A stretch of 64,000 nt of DNA from JAABQG01 sp963726365 (GTDB taxonomy: Bacteria > Pseudomonadota > Gammaproteobacteria > Burkholderiales > Burkholderiaceae_C): positions 1 to 64,000 of the forward strand of contig CAVSCI010000020.1 of the NCBI GenBank assembly GCA_963726365.1, written 5' to 3'. The notes under the pieces are model-generated. The model was not told where the DNA came from. It ran no database searches and saw only the letters and a program-made list of their open reading frames with translations. Positions 10,287-17,402 of this stretch are shown here, one piece after another. Every line of letters starts with the position of its first letter. Position 1 is the stretch's first letter. A program made the translations under genes and the position numbers.

Positions 10287-10867
10287 GCGCGCTCGAACTT
10301 GAACACCGCCGTGCCGGCGCAAAGGTTGGGCAGCCAGCGCACTTCGCGGCCTTCCTGCAGGCCGAAGGCGTCGAGAATGCGCAGCGAATTCTTCCCGGCC
10401 AGATCGGCAAAATCGGCATGCGTGCCGACCCGGATGTTGGGCGTGTCGTACCACTGGTAAGGCAGGCGCCGGGTCACCGGCATGCGGCCCAGCAACACGC
10501 TCAGGCGGTTCGGCCAGTGCGCAAAGTTGGGGAAGGCGACGATGCCCAGGCGGCCCACGCGCGCGGTCTCGCGCAGCATCACTTCAGCGTTTCGCAGGTG
10601 TTGCAGGGTGTCGATCTGCAGCACCACGTCGAAGGACTGGTCGCCAAACATCGTCAGGCCTTCGTCCAGGTTGAGCTGAATGACATTGACGCCGCGTTGC
10701 ACACAGGCCTGCACATTGGCATCGTCGAGCTCGACGCCATAGCCGCTGCAGCCACGCTCGCGCTGCAGCAGGTCCAGCAGGGCCCCGTCGCCGCAGCCGA
10801 GATCCAGTACGCGCGCCCCTGTCGGGACGAGCCGGGCGATGGATTGCTGGATCAGCGCGTCGCTCAT
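10283..10867 (-). CDS. metW: Methionine biosynthesis protein MetW (class I methyltransferase fold)
   Basis: A 194-residue protein with the SAM-binding motif VLDLGCGDGALL, followed by GVELDD and DVVLQIDTLQHL. MetW works together with MetX in homoserine acylation in many proteobacteria. It overlaps the end of metX by ATGA, and the two form one operon. Conserved FPNFAHWPNRL and LPYQWYDTPNIR confirm the family. Third-position GC and length are normal. Confidence 0.95.
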   Translation of the reverse strand: MSDALIQQSIARLVPTGARVLDLGCGDGALLDLLQRERGCSGYGVELDDANVQACVQRGVNVIQLNLDEGLTMFGDQSFDVVLQIDTLQHLRNAEVMLRETARVGRLGIVAFPNFAHWPNRLSVLLGRMPVTRRLPYQWYDTPNIRVGTHADFADLAGKNSLRILDAFGLQEGREVRWLPNLCAGTAVFKFERA

Positions 10868-12111
10868 GGTGTCGCTCCCGCGCGAGTCGTTTCAGGCGGG
10901 CCGCGAGGGCTGGGTCTTTCGGCCGCAATGCCGTCGAAATAAGAGCGCACAACACCCATGTAGCGGGGATCGTCAAGCAGGAACGCGTCATGCCCGTGCG
11001 GCGCATCGATTTCCGCATAGCTCACGTCGCGCCGGTTGTCGACCAGCGCCTTGACGATCTCCCGGCTGCGTTTGGGACTGAAGCGCCAGTCGGTCGTGAA
11101 ACTCACCAGCAGGAACTGGCTGCTCGCCTTGGCCAGTGCGGCGCTCAGGTCACCGCCAAAGCTGCGGGCCGGGTCGAAATAGTCCAGCGCGCGGGTGATC
11201 AGCAGGTAGGTGTTGGCGTCAAAGTACTCGCTGAACTTGTCGCCTTGGTAACGCAGGTAGCTCTCGATCTGGAACTCCACGTCCTGCGTGGTGTAAAGGT
11301 AGTCGCGGACCGCGCCGTCCGCCGCAGGGCCGCCCCCAGGCAGACGAGCCCCCTCGGGGGGCAGCGAACCACGCGCAGTTGGGAGCGTGGGGGCTTTAAG
11401 TTCGCGTCCGAATTTCTCGTTCATGACATCGTCGCTGAGGTAGGTGATGTGGCCCACCATGCGCGCGATGCGCAGGCCGCGCTTCGGAAGCACGCCGTAC
11501 TCGTAGAAGTGGCCGCCATGGAAGTCGGGGTCGGTCACGATGGCGCGTCGCGCCACTTCGTTGAATGCGATATTTTCGGCGGTGAGGTTGGGTGCGCTGG
11601 CGATCACAACGGCATGGCGCACGCGTTCCGGGAATTGCAGCGTCCACGACAAGGCTTGCATCCCGCCGAGGCTGCCGCCCATGACCGCGGCCAGTTGATG
11701 GATGCCCAGCCCATCGAGCAGCCGCGCCTGCGCGCTGACCCAGTCCTCGACCGTGACCACGGGGAAGTCGGCACCATAGACGCGACCGGTATCCGGGTCC
11801 ATGTCCCGCGGGCCGGTCGAGCCGAAACAGGAGCCGAGGTTGTTGACACCGATCACGAAGAAGCGGTCGGTATCGACCGGTTTGCCGGGACCGATCATGT
11901 TGTCCCACCAGCCTTCGGACTTGTCCTGCCCCGCGTACACCCCTGCCACGTGGTGCGAGGCATTGAGGGCGTGGCAGATCAGCACCGCGTTGGACCGGTC
12001 GGCGTTGAGCGCGCCGTAGGTCTCGAACGCGAGCGAATAGTCGCGAATGGACCCGCCGCTCTGCAAGGGCAGGGCGGCCTCGAATTTCATCGACTGTGGC
12101 GTGGCAAGCAT
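10864..12111 (-). CDS. metX: Homoserine O-succinyltransferase/acetyltransferase with an in-frame repeat insertion
   Basis: Alpha/beta-hydrolase-fold acyltransferase for the first committed step of methionine synthesis. Visible are ICHALNASHH, the nucleophile elbow MGGSLGGMQ, SYLRYQGDKF and the catalytic HGHDAFL near the end. The start at 12111 (MLATPQSMKF) is the best homologous start, ten bases after a terminator stem. Residues about 239-266, rich in Pro, Gly and Ala, correspond to a repeat element inserted in frame and absent from the usual family. The gene lies behind a SAM-II-like riboswitch and is followed by metW. Confidence 0.92.
   Translation of the reverse strand: MLATPQSMKFEAALPLQSGGSIRDYSLAFETYGALNADRSNAVLICHALNASHHVAGVYAGQDKSEGWWDNMIGPGKPVDTDRFFVIGVNNLGSCFGSTGPRDMDPDTGRVYGADFPVVTVEDWVSAQARLLDGLGIHQLAAVMGGSLGGMQALSWTLQFPERVRHAVVIASAPNLTAENIAFNEVARRAIVTDPDFHGGHFYEYGVLPKRGLRIARMVGHITYLSDDVMNEKFGRELKAPTLPTARGSLPPEGARLPGGGPAADGAVRDYLYTTQDVEFQIESYLRYQGDKFSEYFDANTYLLITRALDYFDPARSFGGDLSAALAKASSQFLLVSFTTDWRFSPKRSREIVKALVDNRRDVSYAEIDAPHGHDAFLLDDPRYMGVVRSYFDGIAAERPSPRGPPETTRAGATP
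11314..11397. repeat. Comamonadaceae-type GC-rich repeat inside metX
   Basis: An 84-bp element containing GCCCCCTCGGGGGGCAGCG and, further on, GGGAGCGTGGGGGC. From memory this resembles an interspersed repeat common between genes in Comamonadaceae. Here it is read in frame and adds about 28 residues to MetX without a stop codon. Only one full copy was seen in the window. Confidence 0.7.
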
Positions 12112-12120
12112 CGTCAAAAC

Positions 12121-12157
12121 AAAAAACCCGGTGACGCCAAGGAGGCGGAACCGGGTT
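12121..12157 (-). terminator. Rho-independent terminator between riboswitch and metX
   Basis: On the minus strand, AACCCGGT and ACCGGGTT form a perfect 8-bp stem around a loop that itself pairs (CCGCC/GGCG). A T-rich tract follows. It ends about ten bases before the metX start, so it fits a riboswitch-controlled attenuator. Confidence 0.8.
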
Positions 12158-12159
12158 GC

Positions 12160-12232
12160 GGATTCCCTCTTTAGCCGTATTTCGAAACGCTGGAGTTTCG
12201 GCGCCCGCAAGTTGGAGCAAATCGGCGCTTGA
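12160..12232 (-). promoter_or_regulatory. SAM-II-like (SAM-alpha) riboswitch upstream of metX
   Basis: The leader reads, in order, AGCGCCGATTTG, then CTTGCGGGCGCC, then a small GAAAC/GTTTC hairpin, then CGGCTAAAGAGGGA. These blocks match my memory of the SAM-II aptamer: a GC stem whose loop has GATTTG, a TTGC strand, and a downstream GCTAAA that closes the pseudoknot. GGCGCC-type strands pair to form the first stem. The position before metX, and the terminator that follows, support S-adenosylmethionine control. A TATACT box lies just upstream, at about 12237-12242. Confidence 0.7.
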
Positions 12233-12299
12233 AGTTAGTATAAGTCCAAGGCTGGCGAACCGTCGCTTGACGGCCTCGATCCATGAACGGATGCCGGGG

Positions 12300-12866
12300 T
12301 CAGCCCCAGCCGAAAAGTGCCAGAACGCCGAGCACCGCGAAAACGGCTGCCGACACCAGATGGACGACCCTGATCGGCACGAGCCGGGTGATCCGTTCGC
12401 CAAACCAGACCACCGGCGCGTTGGCCAGCATCATGCCCAAGGTGGTGCCGGCCACCACCCAGAACCAGGTCTGGTACTGCGCGGCGAGCATGACCGTCGC
12501 GATTTGTGTCTTGTCGCCCATCTCGGCCAGGAAAAACGCCAGCACCGTGGTGCCAAACACGCCCAGGCGCGGGGCCTTGCCGGCGTCGTCGCCCTCGTCC
12601 AGCGTATCGGGAATGAGCATCCAGGCAGCCATTGCAATAAAGGAAATGCCCAGCACCCAGCGCAACACATCCGGGCCCAGCACTGTGGTGACCCATGTCC
12701 CCAAGGCGCCAGCCAGCGCGTGGTTGGCCACTGTGGCGACCAGGATTCCGAGCACGATGGGCCAGGGTTTGCGAAAGCGCGCGGCCAGTACAAGGGCGAG
12801 CAATTGCGTCTTGTCGCCCATTTCGGCGAGGGCGACGATGCCGGTGGAGACGAGAAAGGCTTCCAT
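12300..12866 (-). CDS. mntX: Manganese/cation exporter, GDT1/TMEM165 (UPF0016) family
   Basis: A 188-residue inner-membrane protein with two homologous halves, each carrying the family signature: ALAEMGDKTQLLAL at the start and FLAEMGDKTQIATV in the middle. These EMGDKT motifs line the cation path. Family members export Mn2+ (MntX/MneA type) and protect against manganese excess. The start at ATG 12866 follows an extended hairpin and a yybP-ykoY manganese riboswitch, which strongly supports the assignment. The gene is separate from metX, reading in the same direction. Confidence 0.9.
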   Translation of the reverse strand: MEAFLVSTGIVALAEMGDKTQLLALVLAARFRKPWPIVLGILVATVANHALAGALGTWVTTVLGPDVLRWVLGISFIAMAAWMLIPDTLDEGDDAGKAPRLGVFGTTVLAFFLAEMGDKTQIATVMLAAQYQTWFWVVAGTTLGMMLANAPVVWFGERITRLVPIRVVHLVSAAVFAVLGVLALFGWG

Positions 12867-12873
12867 GGATTTT

Positions 12874-12933
12874 CGGGGTCGGGCCGACTGTTGCAAGAAC
12901 CATTGACCGCACCGCATCTCCGGCCCGACCCCG
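12874..12933 (-). promoter_or_regulatory. Expression-platform hairpin before the manganese exporter
   Basis: CGGGGTCGGGCCG and CGGCCCGACCCCG form a perfect 13-bp inverted repeat around a 34-base loop. It ends seven bases before the start codon of the exporter gene. It is placed to sequester or insulate the ribosome binding region under riboswitch control. Confidence 0.7.
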
Positions 12934-12957
12934 TGACAGGGACGTGGAGGCTGTGCA

Positions 12958-13066
12958 GTCAAAGGTCTCGCCAGATCTGTGAACCGCTTGCGCCATGTCC
13001 GCCGTTGGCAGGACAAGTCTGTTGACGCAAGCCCCTCTCGAATCGAAGGGCGGCTACTCCCCAATG
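12958..13066 (-). promoter_or_regulatory. yybP-ykoY manganese riboswitch
   Basis: On the minus strand I read GGGGAGTAGCCG (13063-13052), then GTCAACAGAC (13026-13017), then GGCGAGACCTTTG (12972-12960). These are the hallmark strands of the Mn2+-sensing yybP-ykoY aptamer in the correct order. The gene downstream is a UPF0016 manganese exporter, a classic target of this riboswitch. Confidence 0.88.
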
Positions 13067-13102
13067 ACAATCGCTATTGTAAGGGAATCTACTGCCCAAT
13101 AT

Positions 13103-13118
13103 TGGCGCGATTATTGCT
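13103..13118 (+). promoter_or_regulatory. Sigma-54 (-24/-12) promoter of amtB
   Basis: TGGCGCGATTATTGCT matches the TGGCACG-N4-TTGCW consensus, with GG and GC exactly ten bases apart. It lies about 72 bases before the ammonium transporter start. Nitrogen-limited, NtrC/RpoN-type activation is the expected mode for such a gene. Confidence 0.75.
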
Positions 13119-13189
13119 TTATTTTGGTGCGATGCTGTGAAAGCGGCCATAAACGCACCAACAAGGTTCATTTGTTCAAAGAGGAAATT

Positions 13190-14392
13190 ATGGAAGCACT
13201 CAAACAGGGCGTGGACGCCTTGTTCATTCTGCTAGGCGCCATCATGGTTCTGGCCATGCACGCCGGATTTGCATTTCTGGAACTCGGCACCGTCCGCAAG
13301 AAGAACCAGGTCAATGCACTGGTCAAGATCCTCGTCGATTTCTCTGTCTCGACGGTCATGTATTTCATGGTGGGCTATGCGGTTGCTTATGGCACCAGCT
13401 TTTTTGTCGGCGCTGAACAACTGGCCGCGAAAAATGGCTACGAACTGGTCAAGTTCTTTTTTCTTCTGACTTTCGCGGCCGCCATCCCCGCGATCATCTC
13501 GGGCGGTATCGCCGAGCGCGCGAAGTTCTGGCCGCAGCTGGTGGCAACCGCAGTCATCGTTGGCTTTGTCTATCCCTTTTTTGAAGGCATCGTCTGGAAC
13601 CAGCATTTTGGGGTTCAGGCGTGGATCAAATCAGCCACCGGAGAGGAGTTCCACGATTTTGCCGGATCGATCGTGGTGCACGCCGTCGGGGGATGGATCG
13701 CCTTGCCGGCGGTCATCCTGTTGGGTGCGCGCAGCAATCGCTACCGCAAGGATGGGGCAGTTTCCGCACACCCGCCGTCCAATATCCCCTTCCTGGCCCT
13801 GGGCGCATGGGTGCTGACGGTCGGCTGGTTCGGCTTCAACGTCATGAGCGCGCAGACGCTGGACAAGATCTCCGGCCTGGTCGCTGTCAATTCCCTCATG
13901 GCCATGGTAGGCGGGACTCTGGCGGCGCTTGTCGCCGGCAAGAATGACCCCGGCTTCGTGCACAACGGGCCGCTGGCCGGACTGGTGGCAGTCTGCGCCG
14001 GCTCGGACCTCATGCACCCTTTGGGCGCGCTGGTGGTCGGTGCGGTGGCGGGTACCCTGTTTGTTGTGATGTTCACCCTGACGCAGAACAAGTGGAAGAT
14101 CGATGACGTGCTCGGTGTATGGCCGCTGCATGGCTTGTGCGGCGCTTGGGGCGGCATCGCGGCGGGTATTTTCGGCGCTAAGGCACTGGGTGGACTGGGC
14201 GGCATCAGCTTCATAGGCCAACTGATCGGGACGGCCATGGGCGTTGGCTGGGCGCTGCTCAGTGGCCTGGTGGTCTATGGGGTACTCAAGGCGACGATGG
14301 GACTTCGACTGAGCCAGGAGGAGGAATACGACGGAGCCGACATGACCATCCACAAGATCAGCGCCACGCCCGACCGGGAGGTCAGCTGGTAG
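13190..14392 (+). CDS. amtB: Ammonium transporter (Amt family)
   Basis: A 400-residue polytopic membrane protein. It has the twin pore histidines His164 (SIVVHAVGGW) and His314 (WPLHGLCGAWG), the FEGIVWNQHF loop, and a cytoplasmic tail that starts near GLRLSQEEEYDGAD, the segment that contacts PII proteins. ATG 13190 follows GAGGAAATT. The upstream part of the open frame is read through the promoter and the antisense riboswitch region, so it is not coding. No glnK gene is next to it. The sigma-54 promoter supports induction under nitrogen limitation. Confidence 0.93.
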   Translation: MEALKQGVDALFILLGAIMVLAMHAGFAFLELGTVRKKNQVNALVKILVDFSVSTVMYFMVGYAVAYGTSFFVGAEQLAAKNGYELVKFFFLLTFAAAIPAIISGGIAERAKFWPQLVATAVIVGFVYPFFEGIVWNQHFGVQAWIKSATGEEFHDFAGSIVVHAVGGWIALPAVILLGARSNRYRKDGAVSAHPPSNIPFLALGAWVLTVGWFGFNVMSAQTLDKISGLVAVNSLMAMVGGTLAALVAGKNDPGFVHNGPLAGLVAVCAGSDLMHPLGALVVGAVAGTLFVVMFTLTQNKWKIDDVLGVWPLHGLCGAWGGIAAGIFGAKALGGLGGISFIGQLIGTAMGVGWALLSGLVVYGVLKATMGLRLSQEEEYDGADMTIHKISATPDREVSW

Positions 14393-14408
14393 GTGTGCCC
14401 TGATCTGT

Positions 14409-14443
14409 GCCGGGCAGGCGCATAGGCATGTTGCCTGCCCGGC
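14409..14443 (+). terminator. Strong stem-loop after amtB
   Basis: GCCGGGCAGGC pairs perfectly with GCCTGCCCGGC across a 13-base loop, 16 bases after the amtB stop. No T tract follows, so it may be an RNA-stabilising or factor-dependent end rather than a classical intrinsic terminator. Confidence 0.6.
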
Positions 14444-14646
14444 TTGCCTCGCCCTGAGCGCCGCGTTTGCAATAACGCCAGGGGTAGCATGTTTTCCAGA
14501 TGTGGCGCATAATGACCGGGTACAACTTTTGGGTTGTGCAGGTTTGCGGTGTTTTGGTCAGTTTCGCATCTTGAGAATTCTTCATTGGTTTGTTGATTGC
14601 GCTAGCGGACTCCATCGCGTTTTTTGAGTATTTAGAGGAGTCCTCC

Positions 14647-15051
14647 ATGGGCAACAAACTTTACGTGGGCAACCTGCCCTATTCTTTCCGTGACGAAGAC
14701 ATGCAACAGGCTTTCAGCCAGTTCGGTAACGTCTCCAGCGCCAAAGTCATGATGGAGCGCGACACGGGCCGTTCCAAAGGTTTTGGCTTTGTCGAAATGG
14801 GCAGCGATGCTGAAGCCCAGGCTGCCATCAAGGGCATGAACGGTCAGAACATGGGTGGCCGTGACCTCGTTGTCAACGAGGCCCGCCCGATGGAAGCGCG
14901 TCCCCCACGCAGCGGTGGTGGCGGCTACGGCGGCGGCGGAAGCGGTGGTGGTTACGGCGGTGGCGGCGGCGGTGGTTACGGCGGCGGCGGCGGTGGCCGT
15001 AGCGGCGGTGGCGGTGGCGGCTATGGCGGTGGCCGTAGCGGTGGCTACTAA
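14647..15051 (+). CDS. Glycine-rich RNA-binding protein (single RRM), copy 1
   Basis: A 134-residue protein. Residues 1-80 form one RNA recognition motif with RNP2 LYVGNLPY and RNP1 KGFGFVEM. The tail is almost pure Gly, Tyr, Ser and Arg in GGGGYGGG-type repeats. Such bacterial RRM proteins resemble cyanobacterial Rbp and plant glycine-rich cold-induced proteins and probably act as RNA chaperones. It starts ATG after GAGGAGTCCTCC and has its own intrinsic terminator. A paralogue follows about 290 bases later, suggesting a recent tandem duplication. The roughly 250-base upstream region may carry a long leader, as in cold-shock genes. Confidence 0.92.
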   Translation: MGNKLYVGNLPYSFRDEDMQQAFSQFGNVSSAKVMMERDTGRSKGFGFVEMGSDAEAQAAIKGMNGQNMGGRDLVVNEARPMEARPPRSGGGGYGGGGSGGGYGGGGGGGYGGGGGGRSGGGGGGYGGGRSGGY

Positions 15052-15106
15052 GCACCCCAAAGTCATCGGAACTGCTTCTCGATGAAGCAGTCTCTGAGCA
15101 AATCAG

Positions 15107-15128
15107 AAGGCCCGAAAGGGCCTTTTTT
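15107..15128 (+). terminator. Intrinsic terminator after RRM gene 1
   Basis: AAGGCCC-GAAA-GGGCCTT followed by a T run, a canonical stable GAAA tetraloop terminator. An 8-bp inverted repeat (ACTGCTTC/GAAGCAGT, about 15071-15091) precedes it. Confidence 0.9.
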
Positions 15129-15342
15129 CATGGGCGCCTGGAGTCCGCCGGAGATCAAAAAGTAAAAAAACACTTGCTCGCTTCCGGCCTGCCTGCCGCA
15201 TAATTTAATCCCGTCGGGTATAAATACCGGCGAATCGCTGCGGTGATTCAGTCACATTCACGCCTTTGCTTTGGCCGCCGGGGCTGTTGAATGGGGCTCC
15301 GGATTTCATCGCTATTTCCATGTGTTTTTAGGAGTCCCATTC

Positions 15343-15822
15343 ATGGGCAACAAACTCTACGTTGGCAACCTGCCATACACGGTGCGTGACAGTGATCTTG
15401 AACAGGCATTCAGCGAATTCGGCGCCGTGACCAGCGCCAAAGTCATGATGGAGCGTGATACCGGCCGCTCCAAAGGATTTGGTTTCGTCGAAATGGGCAG
15501 CGATGCCGAAGCACAAGCCGCGATCAATGGCATGAACGGGCAGTCCCTTGGCGGGCGCAACGTGGTCGTCAATGAAGCCCGGCCAATGGAGCCCCGACCG
15601 CCGCGCAGCGGAGGTGGAGGTGGCTATGGTGGCGGAGGCGGTTATGGCGGTGGTGGCGGAGCCGGCCGGCGTGAGGGCAGCAGCGGTGGCCGGCGCGAAA
15701 GTGGTGGCGGTGGTTACGGGGGGGGCAACGATGGAGGGTTCCGCAGCCCCTATGGAACTGGCCCGCGTGGTGGCGGCGGACGCAGTGGTGGCGGTGGTGG
15801 CGGTTACGGCGGCGGATATTGA
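15343..15822 (+). CDS. Glycine-rich RNA-binding protein (single RRM), copy 2
   Basis: A 159-residue paralogue of the preceding gene. Its RRM is nearly identical in the first 80 residues (LYVGNLPYTVRD, KGFGFVEM, VVNEARPMEPRPPRSGG). The glycine-rich tail differs and is longer, with RRE and RNA-binding-like GRREGSS and GRRESGG segments plus RSPYGTGPRGGG. The start ATG 15343 is preceded by TTTTAGGAGTCC, the same ribosome binding context as copy 1. A separate leader with TATAAA-like boxes and its own terminator indicate independent transcription. Confidence 0.92.
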   Translation: MGNKLYVGNLPYTVRDSDLEQAFSEFGAVTSAKVMMERDTGRSKGFGFVEMGSDAEAQAAINGMNGQSLGGRNVVVNEARPMEPRPPRSGGGGGYGGGGGYGGGGGAGRREGSSGGRRESGGGGYGGGNDGGFRSPYGTGPRGGGGRSGGGGGGYGGGY

Positions 15823-15842
15823 CTTGGCACAGTGATGGAACG

Positions 15843-15866
15843 AAGGCCCCGAATGGGGCCTTTTTT
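15843..15866 (+). terminator. Intrinsic terminator after RRM gene 2
   Basis: AAGGCCCC-GAAT-GGGGCCTT followed by six T. It closely resembles the terminator of copy 1, consistent with duplication of the whole unit. Confidence 0.9.
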
Positions 15867-15992
15867 CATGGTGACCCTTGCTAACAGACCGTTTTTCAAC
15901 GGGCAGCCTGCGATGTGTCGCGCACGGCCATATGAGAAAAACTCAGCGTTCGTCATCACGTCCCCGCGCATGGACATGTTCAAGCGCGAAAC

Positions 15993-16784
15993 TCACACGT
16001 CAGATTGACGATGCTTGCGCGGCCGCCCCGAAAAGGCCTTGTCGAACACAACGTTGGGCAGCAGGCGTAACAGCTTCGCAACGACGCCCATTTGCCAAGG
16101 GATGACGCGATAGCTGTCACCAGCTTCGATGGCGACAATGGCTTTCTCGGCGAAGGTTTCGGGCAGCATGAGAAAAGGCATCCTGTACCGGTTCTGGCGC
16201 GTGAGCGGCGTATCGATATACCCTGGGCACAGCGTGACGACCTTCACCCCGCTGGGGCGCAGCTCGCCGCGCAGGCTCTCGCAATATGCGATGACAGCCG
16301 CCTTGCTGGCGCAGTAAGCGCCGTGGCCGGGCAGGCCGCGGATGCCCGCCACGCTCCCGATGCCCACCAGCGCGCCGCTGCCGCGTGCTGTCATGCCATC
16401 AATGAACGGCTGGAAGGTGGCTGCCATGCCAATGTTGTTGGTGGCAAACACGCGGGTCATCACGTCGAGGTCCTCGCGTACGCTGGTGTCCACCCCGACG
16501 CTGATGCCGGCGTTGGCGATCACCACGTCCGGCACACCCTGGCTTTCCATGCAGGCCAGGCCGGCCGACACAATGCTGTCTGCAACGGAAACATCCGCGC
16601 TATAAATACGATAGCTTTCTGGCGCCATTCCGCGATGGCTTGCCCATGATTCGATCTCCGCTCTCCGACGTGCAACCAGCGCCAGCCGGTAGCCGCTTCC
16701 ATGGAATTGCGCTGCAAGCGCCTGCCCGATGCCACTGGAGGCGCCGGTGATGAAGGCCAGTCGGGGCGTCGATTGCCGGGTCAT
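15993..16784 (-). CDS. Short-chain dehydrogenase/reductase
   Basis: A 263-residue classical SDR. It has the cofactor motif TGASSGIG at residues 13-20, the NAG motif IANAGIS, a Ser in GIGSVAGIRG and the catalytic YCASK. Its substrate is unknown. It begins directly after the lptC stop and is therefore in the kdsD-kdsC-lptC operon, which hints at a role in the cell envelope. Residues about 45-61 (ESWASHRGMAPESYRIY region) are encoded by a GATAGC repeat placed in the variable loop after the third strand. Confidence 0.9.
   Translation of the reverse strand: MTRQSTPRLAFITGASSGIGQALAAQFHGSGYRLALVARRRAEIESWASHRGMAPESYRIYSADVSVADSIVSAGLACMESQGVPDVVIANAGISVGVDTSVREDLDVMTRVFATNNIGMAATFQPFIDGMTARGSGALVGIGSVAGIRGLPGHGAYCASKAAVIAYCESLRGELRPSGVKVVTLCPGYIDTPLTRQNRYRMPFLMLPETFAEKAIVAIEAGDSYRVIPWQMGVVAKLLRLLPNVVFDKAFSGRPRKHRQSDV
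16602..16652 (+). repeat. GATAGC dispersed repeat, copy C, inside the SDR gene
   Basis: ATACGATAGCTTTCTGGCGCC, then ATTCCGCGATGG, then TTGCCCATGATT on the plus strand. Block order and spacing match the other copies. It is read in frame on the opposite strand. Confidence 0.6.
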
Positions 16785-17402
16785 TCAAGGGGCCTTTCGG
16801 GGGTTGAGAATGCCACGCACCTGTCCGGTCAGCTCAAAAACTTCGTCAACGTTGTCGTAGGACATGCCATTCCCGCTGAAGCGATCCGTGCCCTGGGAGA
16901 TGACGACTGGCAAATGGGTCTTCATCTTTTCCGTTTCTGAAAAGACATGCAGAAACTCGCTGCGGTACTCGATTGGCAGTCCGGCATTTCCCGACCGTCC
17001 AGGCGCCGGGTCACGAATCACGTGAACGTTTCCCAGCAACTGGACATCTGTGCCCTCGGCATCCGATATCGCTCTGTCAGATGTGGCCACCGTCACCAGG
17101 CCCTTCTCATTGATGGACCGCGATCGGACTTTCTCAATCTCCAGCGTATCGGTGTCCGGAAAGTGCTGAGCCTCGGAACCGAACAGCTCCGCCTTGAGCC
17201 GACCCTTTGCATCAAAGGTCTTGATCGAGAAATTCCGCAGGAAATAGTCAGCTTCATGGGTTGCCGGCCGCTTTGCGACCGCTTCGATCACCGAAGGGGT
17301 GCTTCGTATCAACCACAGGGTTGCAAGCGCGAACAGGCCCATGAGCATGATCGGCAGATAGATGCTCAGACGGTTCCAGAGCGCGCGCACGCGTTTCATC
17401 AT
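16785..17402 (-). CDS. lptC: LPS export ABC transporter periplasmic protein LptC
   Basis: A 205-residue protein with one N-terminal membrane anchor (YLPIMLMGLFALATLWLIRS) and a beta-jellyroll periplasmic domain. LptC links the inner-membrane LptBFG transporter to LptA during lipopolysaccharide export. Family features include DYFLRNFSIKTFDAKGRLK and, later, SEFLHVF and SGNGMSYDN. It overlaps kdsC by ATGA. In many relatives lptA and lptB follow lptC; here an SDR gene follows instead. Confidence 0.88.
   Translation of the reverse strand: MMKRVRALWNRLSIYLPIMLMGLFALATLWLIRSTPSVIEAVAKRPATHEADYFLRNFSIKTFDAKGRLKAELFGSEAQHFPDTDTLEIEKVRSRSINEKGLVTVATSDRAISDAEGTDVQLLGNVHVIRDPAPGRSGNAGLPIEYRSEFLHVFSETEKMKTHLPVVISQGTDRFSGNGMSYDNVDEVFELTGQVRGILNPRKAP

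Noticed and set aside
14632..15066. A 144-codon antisense open frame rich in Ala and Thr opposite RRM gene 1
   Set aside because: It is the mirror of the glycine-rich repeats; stop codons are rare there by composition.
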